From positions 496,001 through 560,000 of the forward strand of contig NZ_FMAE01000007.1 in NCBI RefSeq assembly GCF_900094575.1: a stretch of DNA of 64,000 bases. The letters are read 5' to 3'. Below, piece by piece: positions 50,988 through 59,781 of the stretch. The position numbers were made by a program, and so were the translations under genes. The first letter of the stretch is position 1. Each line of letters starts with the position of its first letter. The DNA is from Bradyrhizobium yuanmingense (GTDB taxonomy: Bacteria; Pseudomonadota; Alphaproteobacteria; Rhizobiales; Xanthobacteraceae). The notes under the pieces were generated by a model, which was not told the origin of the DNA, did not search any database, and saw nothing but the letters and a program-made list of their open reading frames with translations.

Positions 50988-52505
50988 ATGACTGCTGCCA
51001 CCATTGCCCCGTCCCGCTCGCGCCGCCGCGCGCGATTTGGTGTTCGACTTGGGCTGGTTGCGCTCGCCATCGGTGCTTGCGGCGCGTTTGGCGCGCCGGC
51101 TCATGCGCGTGGACCGGATGGCATCGCCGACGTCGCCGAGAAGGTGATCGACGCGGTCGTCAACATCTCGACCTCGCAGAACGTCGAAGCCAAGGGCGGG
51201 GGCAGCAACTCGATGCCGCAGCTGCCGCCCGGTTCACCCTTCGAAGAGTTCTTCGACGATTTCTTCAAGAACCGCCGAGGGCCCGGCGGCGGCAGCAAGG
51301 GCGGCGAGAACAGCGCGCCGCGCAAGACCAATTCGCTCGGAAGCGGTTTCATCATCGACACCGCGGGCGTCGTCGTCACCAACAACCACGTCATTGCGGA
51401 CGCCGACGAGATCCACGTCATCCTCAACGACGGCACCAAGATCAAGGCCGAGCTGGTCGGCGTCGACAAGAAGACCGATCTCGCTGTGCTCAGGATCAAG
51501 CCGACGAAGCCGTTGGTCGCGGTCAAGTTCGGCGATAGCGACAAGCTGCGCCTCGGCGACTGGGTGGTCGCAATCGGCAATCCCTTCAGCCTGGGAGGCA
51601 CGGTGACTGCCGGCATCGTCTCGGCCAAGAACCGTGACATCTCCTCCGGGCCGTACGACAGCTACATCCAGACCGACGCATCCATCAACCGCGGCAATTC
51701 CGGCGGCCCGCTGTTCAATCTCGACGGCGACGTCATCGGCGTCAACACGCTGATCATCTCGCCGTCCGGCGGCTCCATCGGCATCGGCTTTGCCGTGCCG
51801 TCGAAGACGGTGGTGGGCGTCGTCGACCAGCTCCGCCAGTTCGGCGAGCTGCGCCGCGGCTGGCTGGGCGTGCGCATCCAGAGCGTCACCGACGAGATCG
51901 CCGAAAGCCTCAACATCAAGCCCGCGCGGGGCGCGCTGGTCGCCGGTGTCGACGACAAGGGCCCGGCCAAGCCCGCCGGCATCGAGCCCGGCGACGTCGT
52001 CGTCAAGTTCGACGGCAAGGACGTCAAGGACCCGAAGGACCTGTCCCGCGTCGTCGCCGACACCGCGGTCGGCAAGGAGGTCGACGTCGTCATCATCCGC
52101 AAGGGCAAGGAAGAGATCAAGAAGGTCACGCTCGGCCGCCTGCAGGATCCCGACAAGGTGCAGGCAGCGGTGAAGACCGACGAACCGGCGCCGGAGAAGC
52201 CGGTGACGCAGAAGGCGCTCGGCCTCGATCTCGCAACGCTGAGCAAGGATCTGCGCACGCGCTACAAGATCAAGGACAGCGTCAAGGGCGTGGTCGTCAC
52301 CAATGTCGACGCCAATTCGGATGCCGCCGAGAAGCGCCTGTCCGCCGGCGACGTCATCGTCGAGGTGGCGCAGGAGGCGGTGTCGAGTGGCGGCGACATC
52401 CAGAAGCGAGTCGATCAGCTCAAGAAGGACGGCAAGAAATCGGTGCTGCTGCTGGTCTCGAACGGCGAGGGCGAGCTGCGGTTCGTCGCGCTGAGCGTGC
52501 AGTAG
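50988..52505 (+). CDS. degP: Do-like periplasmic serine protease, DegP/MucD type
   Basis: A 505-residue exported protease. The signal/anchor segment is about residues 18-40 (ending APAHA). The catalytic triad is visible as His134 (TNNHVIA), Asp164 (KKTDLAV) and Ser238 (RGNSGGP). Two C-terminal PDZ domains follow (about 280-370 and 415-500). It degrades or refolds misfolded envelope proteins. The start is the ATG at 50988 after GGAG; a longer frame from 50904 would weaken the signal peptide. It lies downstream of hflKC, forming an envelope-quality-control block. Confidence 0.93.
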   Translation: MTAATIAPSRSRRRARFGVRLGLVALAIGACGAFGAPAHARGPDGIADVAEKVIDAVVNISTSQNVEAKGGGSNSMPQLPPGSPFEEFFDDFFKNRRGPGGGSKGGENSAPRKTNSLGSGFIIDTAGVVVTNNHVIADADEIHVILNDGTKIKAELVGVDKKTDLAVLRIKPTKPLVAVKFGDSDKLRLGDWVVAIGNPFSLGGTVTAGIVSAKNRDISSGPYDSYIQTDASINRGNSGGPLFNLDGDVIGVNTLIISPSGGSIGIGFAVPSKTVVGVVDQLRQFGELRRGWLGVRIQSVTDEIAESLNIKPARGALVAGVDDKGPAKPAGIEPGDVVVKFDGKDVKDPKDLSRVVADTAVGKEVDVVIIRKGKEEIKKVTLGRLQDPDKVQAAVKTDEPAPEKPVTQKALGLDLATLSKDLRTRYKIKDSVKGVVVTNVDANSDAAEKRLSAGDVIVEVAQEAVSSGGDIQKRVDQLKKDGKKSVLLLVSNGEGELRFVALSVQ

Positions 52506-52530
52506 TGGGCGCTGTTCGCGCCACATTCAA

Positions 52531-52635
52531 CTGTCATGCCCCGCGAAGGCGGGGCATCCAGTACGCCGCGGCTTCTCGGTTCTAGCTTCGCTGTCTCTGG
52601 AATACTGGATCGCCCGCCTTCGCGGGCGATGACAG
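52531..52635. repeat. Intergenic palindromic repeat bounded by CTGTCAT/ATGACAG
   Basis: A 105-base block with two stems: GCCCCGC-GAA-GGCGGGGC near the left end and GCCCGCC-TT-CGCGGGC near the right. The end sequences CTGTCAT and ATGACAG are perfect complements. It sits between the convergent degP and serB genes. Confidence 0.75.
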
Positions 52636-52649
52636 AGAGAGGGGAGGCT

Positions 52650-53555
52650 TTACCCCTCCACGAACTCGTCCCGCCGATACCCCTGCGCATACAGCAGCGC
52701 GGTGAGATCGCCGTGATCGATCCGCGCGGCCGCGGCGGCAGCCACCGCCGGCTTGGCGTGATAGGCCACGCCCAGACCCGCGGCCTGGATCATCGCGAGA
52801 TCGTTGGCGCCGTCGCCGACCACGACCGAGTCGATGTCGTCGAGATCGAACGATTCCATCAGGTCCACCAAGGTCGCGAGCTTCGCCGCGCGGCCCAGGA
52901 TCGGCTCCTTCACTTCCCCGGTGAACTTGCCGTCGCGCACGACGAGCTCGTTGGCGCGGTTCTCCTGGAAACCTATCTTGGCGGCGACCGCGCTCGTGAA
53001 TAGCGTAAAGCCGCCAGAGACGAGGCAGGTATAGGCGCCGTTCGCGCGCATGGTGGCGACCAGCTCGCGGCCGCCCGGCGTCAGCGTGATGCGCTTGGCC
53101 AGGACTTCGTCGACTGCGCTGGCGGGCAGGTCCTTGAGCAGCGCGACGCGCTCGCGCAGCGCCGGCTCGAACTCGATCTCGCCGCGCATCGCACGCTCGG
53201 TGATGGCAGCGACATGCGCCTTGACCCCGACGAAATCGGCGAGCTCGTCGATGCATTCCTGGCCGATCATGGTGGAATCCATGTCGGCGAGAAAAAGCTT
53301 CTTGCGCCTGAAGCCAACAGGCTGCACGACGATGTCGATCGGCAAATCGCCGCGGAGCTCGCGGAGCCGCTGCTCGATGGCGTTGCGGTCGCCTTCGAGG
53401 TTACTGTCCGCGCCGAAGGGGATGTCGACCGCAACCCCGTCGAACAGCCAGTGCGCGGGCGCCGCCTGCGGCAGCACGGCGCGGGCGCCATCGACGATGG
53501 TCGAGTCGAGCGCGGGATTGTCAGGGTTGCAGATCAGCGTGGCGACGAGGGACAT
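52650..53555 (-). CDS. serB: Phosphoserine phosphatase
   Basis: A 301-residue HAD-family enzyme for the last step of serine synthesis. The nucleophile region is LFLADMDSTMIGQECIDEL with Asp91 and Asp93. Motif II is CLVSGGFTLFTSAVAAKIGF and motif III is VVGDGANDLAMIQAAGLG. An N-terminal regulatory-like domain of about 80 residues precedes it. Its start codon lies only 11 bases from the divergent miaA start. Confidence 0.95.
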   Translation of the reverse strand: MSLVATLICNPDNPALDSTIVDGARAVLPQAAPAHWLFDGVAVDIPFGADSNLEGDRNAIEQRLRELRGDLPIDIVVQPVGFRRKKLFLADMDSTMIGQECIDELADFVGVKAHVAAITERAMRGEIEFEPALRERVALLKDLPASAVDEVLAKRITLTPGGRELVATMRANGAYTCLVSGGFTLFTSAVAAKIGFQENRANELVVRDGKFTGEVKEPILGRAAKLATLVDLMESFDLDDIDSVVVGDGANDLAMIQAAGLGVAYHAKPAVAAAAAARIDHGDLTALLYAQGYRRDEFVEG

Positions 53556-53566
53556 TTGAGGTTTTC

Positions 53567-54508
53567 GTGAGCGAGGGGTATTCCAGCAAGGCCGTGCTTA
53601 TCGCAGGCCCGACCGCCAGCGGCAAGTCGGCGCTGGCGCTGGAGCTTGCGCGTGCCGCCGGCGGCGTCGTCATCAATGCCGATTCCATGCAGGTCTATCG
53701 TGACCTCCGCATCATCACGGCGCGGCCGACCGCGGCGGACGAGGCGCTCGTGCCGCATCGTCTCTATGGCCACGTCGATGCCGCCGTGAATTTCTCGGCC
53801 GGTGCCTGGGTAAGCGATGCGGCGAAGGCGCTCGACGAGGCGAGGGCGCAGCGACAGCTGCCGATCTTCATCGGCGGCACCGGGCTCTATTTCAAGGCGC
53901 TGACCACAGGTCTCTCCGCGGTGCCGCCGATCCCCGCCGAGCTGCGCGAGGATGTGCGCGCGCGGCTGGAACGGAACGGCGTCGAAGCGTTGCACGCGGA
54001 ACTCGCAGTCCGCGATCCGCGCGCGGCCGAGCGATTGAACCTGCGCGACCGCACCCGCATCGCCCGCGCGCTCGAGGTGATCGAGGCAACCGGCCGTTCG
54101 CTGCTCGATTGGCAGCGGGAGGGACAGCCACCGCTGCTGCCCAAGGACAGATTTCGCGCGGTCTTCCTCGCGCCCGAGCGTGACGAGCTCTATGCCCGCA
54201 TCGATGCCCGTTTCGATGCCATGCTGGGCGCCGGCGCGCTCGAGGAGGTCGAGCGGCTCGCCGCCAGGCATCTTGATCCGCTGCTGCCGGCCATGAAGGC
54301 CCATGGCGTGCCATCCTTGATCCGGCACCTGCGCGGCGAACTCAGCCTGGAGGAGGCCGCCAGCATTGGCCGCGCCGATACGCGCCATTACGCCAAGCGG
54401 CAATTCACCTGGTTCCGGCACCAGCTGCCGGACTTCGAATGGGTGAGGCCGGAGCAAGCGAGCGGATGGCTCGCCGCGGCCGTGCCGGCGGAACGGCGCC
54501 CCGACTGA
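53567..54508 (+). CDS. miaA: tRNA dimethylallyltransferase
   Basis: A 313-residue enzyme that adds a dimethylallyl group to A37 of tRNAs reading U-starting codons. The P-loop is IAGPTASGKSALALELA and the substrate region is VINADSMQVYRDLRIITARP. FIGGTGLYFKALTTGL and RHYAKRQFTWFRHQ are the other signatures. It starts at GTG after TGAGG, right beside the divergent serB start. Confidence 0.95.
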   Translation: MSEGYSSKAVLIAGPTASGKSALALELARAAGGVVINADSMQVYRDLRIITARPTAADEALVPHRLYGHVDAAVNFSAGAWVSDAAKALDEARAQRQLPIFIGGTGLYFKALTTGLSAVPPIPAELREDVRARLERNGVEALHAELAVRDPRAAERLNLRDRTRIARALEVIEATGRSLLDWQREGQPPLLPKDRFRAVFLAPERDELYARIDARFDAMLGAGALEEVERLAARHLDPLLPAMKAHGVPSLIRHLRGELSLEEAASIGRADTRHYAKRQFTWFRHQLPDFEWVRPEQASGWLAAAVPAERRPD

Positions 54509-54660
54509 CGCGCTTTTGTGCCGGGTTCCCGAATTTACCTCTCGCCGAACCCGGGGAACACCGCTACACTGCCGAAATCGCGCGGGAACGGCCGCATTGC
54601 CTTGACATCCAAGGTTTGGCCGCTATGTTTCGCGCAACCTTTGGGAAGCCGAGCGCCGCC

Positions 54661-54726
54661 ATGCGTAACATTATTACCAAACTCCTTATCGCCGTCGTAC
54701 CCAGGCACACCGCCGGGGGTGGCTAG
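54661..54726 (+). CDS. Leader peptide of the ilvI attenuator
   Basis: A 21-residue frame starting MRNIITKLLIAVVPRH and ending in three Gly codons. It packs Ile-Ile, Leu-Leu-Ile and Val-Val codons, the amino acids made by the downstream pathway. A complementary stem pair and a terminator follow, so it fits ribosome-mediated attenuation. The ribosome site is weak. It lies 110 bases before ilvI. Confidence 0.8.
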   Translation: MRNIITKLLIAVVPRHTAGGG

Positions 54727-54778
54727 CTGCCATCCACATGACAGGCGGTGTGCATGGGCCCTCTTCGGGGCCTTTTTT
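54705..54778 (+). promoter_or_regulatory. Transcription attenuator (antiterminator/terminator) of ilvI
   Basis: GCACACCGCC (54705-54714) within the leader frame is complementary to GGCGGTGTGC (54744-54753). Immediately after, GGCCCT-CTTC-GGGGCC followed by six T (54757-54778) is an intrinsic terminator. Ribosome stalling at Ile/Leu/Val codons would change which stems form. The precise antiterminator pairing was not resolved. Confidence 0.75.
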
Positions 54779-54835
54779 ATTTCCCGAACCCGACACGAAT
54801 GAAGCCGCTGACAACAGCGCATCCGGAGCAAGCCA

Positions 54836-56611
54836 ATGAGCGACAAGAGCCACGATCCGAACCAGATGACCGGCGCCGCGATGATCGTCCGCGCACTCAT
54901 CGATCACGGCGTGACCGACATTTTCGGCTATCCCGGCGGCGCGGTGCTTCCGATCTATGACGAGATCTTCCAGCAGAGCGAGGTCCAGCACATCCTGGTC
55001 CGCCACGAACAGGGCGCCGGCCATGCCGCCGAGGGCTATGCGCGTTCCACCGGCAAGCCGGGCGTTGCGCTGGTGACCTCCGGCCCCGGCGCCACCAACA
55101 TGGTGACGCCGCTGACGGATGCCCTGATGGACTCGATCCCGCTGGTCTGCATCTCCGGCCAGGTGCCGACGCATCTGATCGGCAACGACGCGTTCCAGGA
55201 ATGCGACACCGTCGGTATCACGCGTCCCTGCACCAAGCACAATTGGCTGGTGCGCGACGTCAACGATCTCGCCAAGGTGCTGCATGAGGCCTTCTACGTC
55301 GCCACCTCGGGCCGTCCGGGCCCGGTGCTGGTCGACGTTCCCAAGGACGTGCAGTTCGCCACCGGCACCTACCATCCCCCGCGCAAGTCCGACGTGCACC
55401 GCTCTTACGCGCCGCGCGTGAAGGGCGATGCGACGCAGATCCGCAAGGCGGTATCGCTGCTCGCGAACGCCAAGCGTCCCGTGATCTACAGCGGCGGCGG
55501 CGTCATCAATTCCGGCTCCGAGGCGACCCACCTGTTGCGCGAGCTGGTTGAGGTCACCGGCTTCCCGATCACCTCGACGCTGATGGGCCTCGGCGCCTAT
55601 CCGGCGTCGGGCAAGAACTGGCTCGGCATGCTCGGCATGCACGGAACCTATGAGGCCAACATGACCATGCATGATTGCGACGTCATGCTGTGCGTCGGCG
55701 CGCGCTTCGACGACCGCATCACCGGCCGCGTCGATGCGTTTTCACCCGGCTCGAAGAAGATCCACATCGACATCGATCCGTCCTCGATCAACAAGAACAT
55801 CCGCGTCGACGTGCCGATCATCGGCGATTGCGGCAACGTCCTCGGCGACATCCTCCAGGTGTTCAAGGCGGAGGCGAAGAAGCCCGACATCAAGTCGTGG
55901 TGGCAGCAGATTGCGCAATGGCGCGCCCGCAACTCGCTCTATTACAAGAAGAGCAGCGACGTCATCCTGCCGCAACACGCGATCCAGGCCTTGTTCGAGC
56001 AGACGCGCGGCAAGGATACCTACATCACGACCGAGGTCGGCCAGCATCAGATGTGGGCGGCGCAGTTCTACGGCTTCGAGGAGCCGCATCGCTGGATGAC
56101 CTCGGGCGGTCTCGGCACCATGGGCTACGGCCTGCCGGCCGCGGTCGGCGTTCAGGTGGCCCATCCCGACAGCCTCGTCATCGACATTGCCGGCGATGCC
56201 TCGGTGCAGATGACGATGCAGGAGATGTCGACGGCGGTTCAGTACGAGCTGCCGATCAAGATCTTCATCCTGAACAACCAGTACATGGGCATGGTGCGCC
56301 AGTGGCAGCAGCTGTTGCACGGCAACCGGTTGTCGCATTCCTATTCCGAAGCGCTGCCGGATTTCGTCAAGCTCGCGGAGGCCTACGGCGCCGTCGGGCT
56401 TCAGGTGCACAAGCCGGCCGATCTCGATGGCGCCATCAAGGAGATGATCTCGGTCAAGCGCCCGGTGCTGTTCGACTGCCGCGTCGCGGCGCTCGAAAAC
56501 TGCTTCCCGATGATCCCCTCCGGCAAGGCCCACAACGAGATGCTGCTGCCGGAGCAGGCCAACGACGAGGCGACTGCGAAGGCATTCGCCGGCGGCAAGG
56601 CGTTGGTGTGA
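54836..56611 (+). CDS. ilvI: Acetolactate synthase large subunit
   Basis: A 591-residue ThDP enzyme. The catalytic Glu is in LVRHEQGAGHAAEGYARSTG and the FAD/ThDP region contains CVGARFDDRITGRVDAF. The ThDP motif is GDASVQMTMQEMSTAVQY ... NNQYMGMV. It condenses pyruvate with pyruvate or 2-ketobutyrate in Val/Leu/Ile synthesis. Control by the leader attenuator upstream is likely. Its regulatory partner ilvH is one gene further on. Confidence 0.96.
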   Translation: MSDKSHDPNQMTGAAMIVRALIDHGVTDIFGYPGGAVLPIYDEIFQQSEVQHILVRHEQGAGHAAEGYARSTGKPGVALVTSGPGATNMVTPLTDALMDSIPLVCISGQVPTHLIGNDAFQECDTVGITRPCTKHNWLVRDVNDLAKVLHEAFYVATSGRPGPVLVDVPKDVQFATGTYHPPRKSDVHRSYAPRVKGDATQIRKAVSLLANAKRPVIYSGGGVINSGSEATHLLRELVEVTGFPITSTLMGLGAYPASGKNWLGMLGMHGTYEANMTMHDCDVMLCVGARFDDRITGRVDAFSPGSKKIHIDIDPSSINKNIRVDVPIIGDCGNVLGDILQVFKAEAKKPDIKSWWQQIAQWRARNSLYYKKSSDVILPQHAIQALFEQTRGKDTYITTEVGQHQMWAAQFYGFEEPHRWMTSGGLGTMGYGLPAAVGVQVAHPDSLVIDIAGDASVQMTMQEMSTAVQYELPIKIFILNNQYMGMVRQWQQLLHGNRLSHSYSEALPDFVKLAEAYGAVGLQVHKPADLDGAIKEMISVKRPVLFDCRVAALENCFPMIPSGKAHNEMLLPEQANDEATAKAFAGGKALV

Positions 56612-56615
56612 CGCC

Positions 56616-57587
56616 ATGTTCGACCTGAACGAACTCGAGCGCGCACATGCGATCGTGGGGCAGGCGGTGCCGGCGACGCCGGCGCATGCTTGGCCGTTGC
56701 TCAGCCGCCGGCTCGGCACCGCGGTCGTGGTCAAGCACGAGAACCACACGCCGACCGGCGCCTTCAAGGTGCGTGGCGGCCTGGTCTATCTCGATCGGCT
56801 GAAGCGAGAGCGGCCGAACGTGCCGGGCATCATCTCGGCCACCCGCGGCAATCATGGCCAGAGTCTTGCTTTCGCGGCGCGGCGTCACGGCGTGCCCGCC
56901 GTGATCTATGTGCCAAAAGGCAATTCGGTTGAGAAGAACCATGCCATGCGCGCGTTCGGCGCCGATCTGGTCGAGCACGGCGACGATTTCCAGCTGGCGC
57001 GCGAAGAAGCCGGGCGCCGCGCGCAGTTCGAAGGCCTGCACATGGTGCCGTCGTTCCACCCTGACCTCGTGCTGGGGGTGGCGACCTACGCACTGGAACT
57101 GTTCCGCGCGGTGCCCGATCTCGACGTGCTCTACGTTCCGATCGGGCAGGGCTCCGGTATCAGCGCCTGCATCCTGGTGCGCGACTTGCTGGGCCTGAAG
57201 ACGGAGATCATCGGTGTGCAATCGACCGAGGCGCCGTCATATGCACTTTCGTTCGCGGCCGGCAAGGTCGTAACGACCGAGACCAGTGATACGCTGGCCG
57301 ATGGCGTGGCGACACGCTTTCCGGACGCGGAAGCTGTTGCGCTTGTTTGCAAGGGCGCCTCGCGCATCGTCCAGGTTACGGACGATGAGATCGCGCTCGC
57401 GATCCGCGCCTATTGGACTGACACGCACAATCTCGCCGAAGGCGCCGGTGCTGCCGCGCTGGCGGCGGCGCTGCAGGAAAAGAGCAAGCTGAAGGGCAAG
57501 CGCGTCGGTCTCGTGCTGTCCGGCGGCAATATCGATTTCGATCTGTTCCGCCGTTGGGTCGGGACGGATGCGCCGGCGACGGCGTGA
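56616..57587 (+). CDS. Threonine dehydratase-like PLP enzyme
   Basis: A 323-residue fold-type II PLP enzyme. The PLP lysine is in NHTPTGAFKVRGGLVYL, the cofactor loop in SATRGNHGQSLA, and GQGSGISACILV is the phosphate-binding Gly loop. There is no C-terminal ACT regulatory domain, so it is of the catabolic or unregulated type (E. coli IlvA is 514 residues). The reaction, threonine or serine to 2-ketoacid, would supply 2-ketobutyrate for isoleucine. It starts five bases after ilvI and lies between ilvI and ilvH, an unusual order. Confidence 0.85.
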   Translation: MFDLNELERAHAIVGQAVPATPAHAWPLLSRRLGTAVVVKHENHTPTGAFKVRGGLVYLDRLKRERPNVPGIISATRGNHGQSLAFAARRHGVPAVIYVPKGNSVEKNHAMRAFGADLVEHGDDFQLAREEAGRRAQFEGLHMVPSFHPDLVLGVATYALELFRAVPDLDVLYVPIGQGSGISACILVRDLLGLKTEIIGVQSTEAPSYALSFAAGKVVTTETSDTLADGVATRFPDAEAVALVCKGASRIVQVTDDEIALAIRAYWTDTHNLAEGAGAAALAAALQEKSKLKGKRVGLVLSGGNIDFDLFRRWVGTDAPATA

Positions 57588-57609
57588 CGGAGAGACAGAG
57601 GGGACGACA

Positions 57610-58152
57610 ATGAACCAGCCCGCATCCGCCTATTTCATCGAGGACCGTCACGATCCCAACGAGACGCATACGCTTGCGGTGCTCGTGCAGAACGAGCCAG
57701 GCGTGCTCGCGCGCGTCATCGGCCTGTTCTCGGGGCGCGGCTACAACATCGAGAGCCTCACGGTCTCGGAGACCGAGGCCCAGAAGCACCTGTCGCGCAT
57801 CACCATCGTCACCACGGGCACGCCGATGGTGATCGCGCAGATCAAGAACCAGCTCGACCGCATGATCCCGGTGTACCAGGTCGTCGACATGACCCAGACC
57901 AAGCGCTCGATCGAGCGCGAGTTGGCGATGGTCAAGGTGCGCGGGCAGGGCGAGCATCGGGTCGAGGCGCTCAGGCTGGCGGACGCGTTCCGCGCCCGTG
58001 TGATCGACGCCACCACCGAGAGCTTTGTGTTCGAGATCACAGGCAATACGGACAAGATCAATCAATATATCGATCTGATGCGCCCGCTCGGCCTCGTCGA
58101 GGTGTCGCGCACGGGTGTTGCCGCGATAGGTCGCGGGCCTGAAGGGATGTGA
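57610..58152 (+). CDS. ilvH: Acetolactate synthase small (regulatory) subunit
   Basis: A 180-residue protein with an N-terminal ACT domain (HTLAVLVQNEPGVLARVIGLF, GYNIESLTVSETE) and a C-terminal second ACT-like domain. It gives valine feedback control to IlvI. AGGGG lies upstream of the ATG at 57610. It follows the dehydratase by 22 bases in the same operon. Confidence 0.95.
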   Translation: MNQPASAYFIEDRHDPNETHTLAVLVQNEPGVLARVIGLFSGRGYNIESLTVSETEAQKHLSRITIVTTGTPMVIAQIKNQLDRMIPVYQVVDMTQTKRSIERELAMVKVRGQGEHRVEALRLADAFRARVIDATTESFVFEITGNTDKINQYIDLMRPLGLVEVSRTGVAAIGRGPEGM

Positions 58153-58155
58153 GCC

Positions 58156-58851
58156 ATGTTGGCGCGCGACTGGTACTACAACGAGCGGAACCGGATGGGG
58201 ATCGAGCCCGCTGTGGCCTCGATCTACGACAACCATGACGATGCCGATCTGCGCGCGCGCGCCGCGCTGAAGATGCTCGGGGTCCAGCGCGGCTGGCGCA
58301 TCGCCGATATCGGCTGCGGCAACGGCGTGCTCGCCACCGAAGCGGCGTTGATGGGGGCCGACGTCGACGCCATCGACATTTCCCCGGCCATGCTGGCGCT
58401 CGCCGAGATCTACGCCCGCGACCGCAAGGCGCCCGTGCGCACCCAATCCGCCGGCCTGCTCAGCTTCGCCTACCGGCCGGAATCCTACGATCTCATCGTC
58501 AGCGAGTTCACGCTGCACCACCTGCCGGATTTCTGGAAGGCGGTGGCGATGTCGCGGATTTTTCGCGCCCTCAAGCCCGGGGCGACATTTTATCTCCGCG
58601 ACATCGTTTACTCATCGATGCCCGACGCGATCGAGCGTGACGTCGAGCAATGGGCCGACTTCCAGATCAAGAACCACGATTTCTCCCGCGAGGGCGTGGT
58701 GACTCACATGCGCGATGAATATTCCACCTTCGGCTGGGTGATGGAGCGGATGCTGACCGACGTCGGCTTCACCCTGGTCGCGGCCGACTACCACGCGCCG
58801 ATGCACGGCACGTATCTGCTGCGGAAACCGAAAGCCGGCGAGCAAGGCTAG
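58156..58851 (+). CDS. Class I SAM-dependent methyltransferase
   Basis: A 231-residue protein with motif I RIADIGCGNGVLATEAAL, acidic motif DAIDISPAML and post-motif YDLIVSEFTLHHLPDFWKAV. This is the Methyltransf_11/25 type of small-molecule methyltransferase. It starts three bases after ilvH, so it is co-transcribed with branched-chain amino acid genes. The substrate is unknown. Confidence 0.85.
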   Translation: MLARDWYYNERNRMGIEPAVASIYDNHDDADLRARAALKMLGVQRGWRIADIGCGNGVLATEAALMGADVDAIDISPAMLALAEIYARDRKAPVRTQSAGLLSFAYRPESYDLIVSEFTLHHLPDFWKAVAMSRIFRALKPGATFYLRDIVYSSMPDAIERDVEQWADFQIKNHDFSREGVVTHMRDEYSTFGWVMERMLTDVGFTLVAADYHAPMHGTYLLRKPKAGEQG

Positions 58852-58900
58852 ACCAGAACAACAAACAGGGCTGCGAGACAAAGCAGAACCGGAAACAACA

Positions 58901-59776
58901 ATGAAGCCGGCCGACATCCTCATCGCCGTCATGGTGGCGATCATCTGGGGGCTTGCCTTCGTGGCGAGCCGGATCGCGCTCGACGAGCTGTCGCCGGAGC
59001 TGATGACGGCGTTGCGCTTCACCATCGCCGCGGTGCCGTGCCTGTTCATTTCCAAGCCGAAGGTCGCCTGGTCACTGCTGATCGCGATCAGCTTCACGCT
59101 GTTCCTCGGCCAGTTCCTGTCTCAGGCTTACGGTATCGCCCACGGCGTGCCGGTGGGTTTGACCTCCGTCGTGGTGCAGAGCCAGGCGCTGTTCACGATC
59201 GGCTTTGCCGTGCTCGCGTTCGGTGAGCGGCCGACGCCGGTGCAGACCCTGGGGATCGTCGTTGCCGCGGCGGGCCTTTTGATGATCTGCGGCACCGTCG
59301 GCTATGATTTCAGCGTCGGCGCCTTCGCGGTTCTGATGGTCTCGCCGCTCAGCTTCGCCATCGGCAATCTGTTGCTGCGCGGTGCCCGCGGCGTGCCGAT
59401 GTTCGATCTCTTCGCCTGGCTCTGCCTCGCCTCGGCCGTGCCGCTGTTCGTGCTGGCGCTGATCGCCAACGGTCCGGCGCCGACCTGGACGTCGCTGACG
59501 CACATGTCGCTCACATCGGCGCTCTGCATGCTGATGCTCGGCGGCATTTCCACCAGCATCGCCTATTGGCTATGGGGCCGCCTCTTGCGCGACTATCCGG
59601 CTGCACAAGTGGTGCCGTTCGCACTGCTGGTGCCGTTCGTGGGCTCGGCGGCCTCCAGCATCGTGTTCGGCGAACGGTTCGGGCCGCTGCGCCTCGCCGG
59701 CATGCTGACCGTGATCTTTGGGATCGCCGTGATGGTGCTGGCGAAGCGCCCGCAAGTTCTACCGAAGACTGCGTGA
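58901..59776 (+). CDS. EamA/DMT family transporter
   Basis: A 291-residue, ten-helix drug/metabolite-type exporter with two EamA repeats (VMVAIIWGLAFVASRIAL; LMLGGISTSIAYWLWGRLL). Similar proteins export amino acids or purines. It lies within the ilv region, so amino acid or keto-acid export is a reasonable but unproven guess. Confidence 0.88.
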   Translation: MKPADILIAVMVAIIWGLAFVASRIALDELSPELMTALRFTIAAVPCLFISKPKVAWSLLIAISFTLFLGQFLSQAYGIAHGVPVGLTSVVVQSQALFTIGFAVLAFGERPTPVQTLGIVVAAAGLLMICGTVGYDFSVGAFAVLMVSPLSFAIGNLLLRGARGVPMFDLFAWLCLASAVPLFVLALIANGPAPTWTSLTHMSLTSALCMLMLGGISTSIAYWLWGRLLRDYPAAQVVPFALLVPFVGSAASSIVFGERFGPLRLAGMLTVIFGIAVMVLAKRPQVLPKTA

Positions 59777-59781
59777 GGGTG

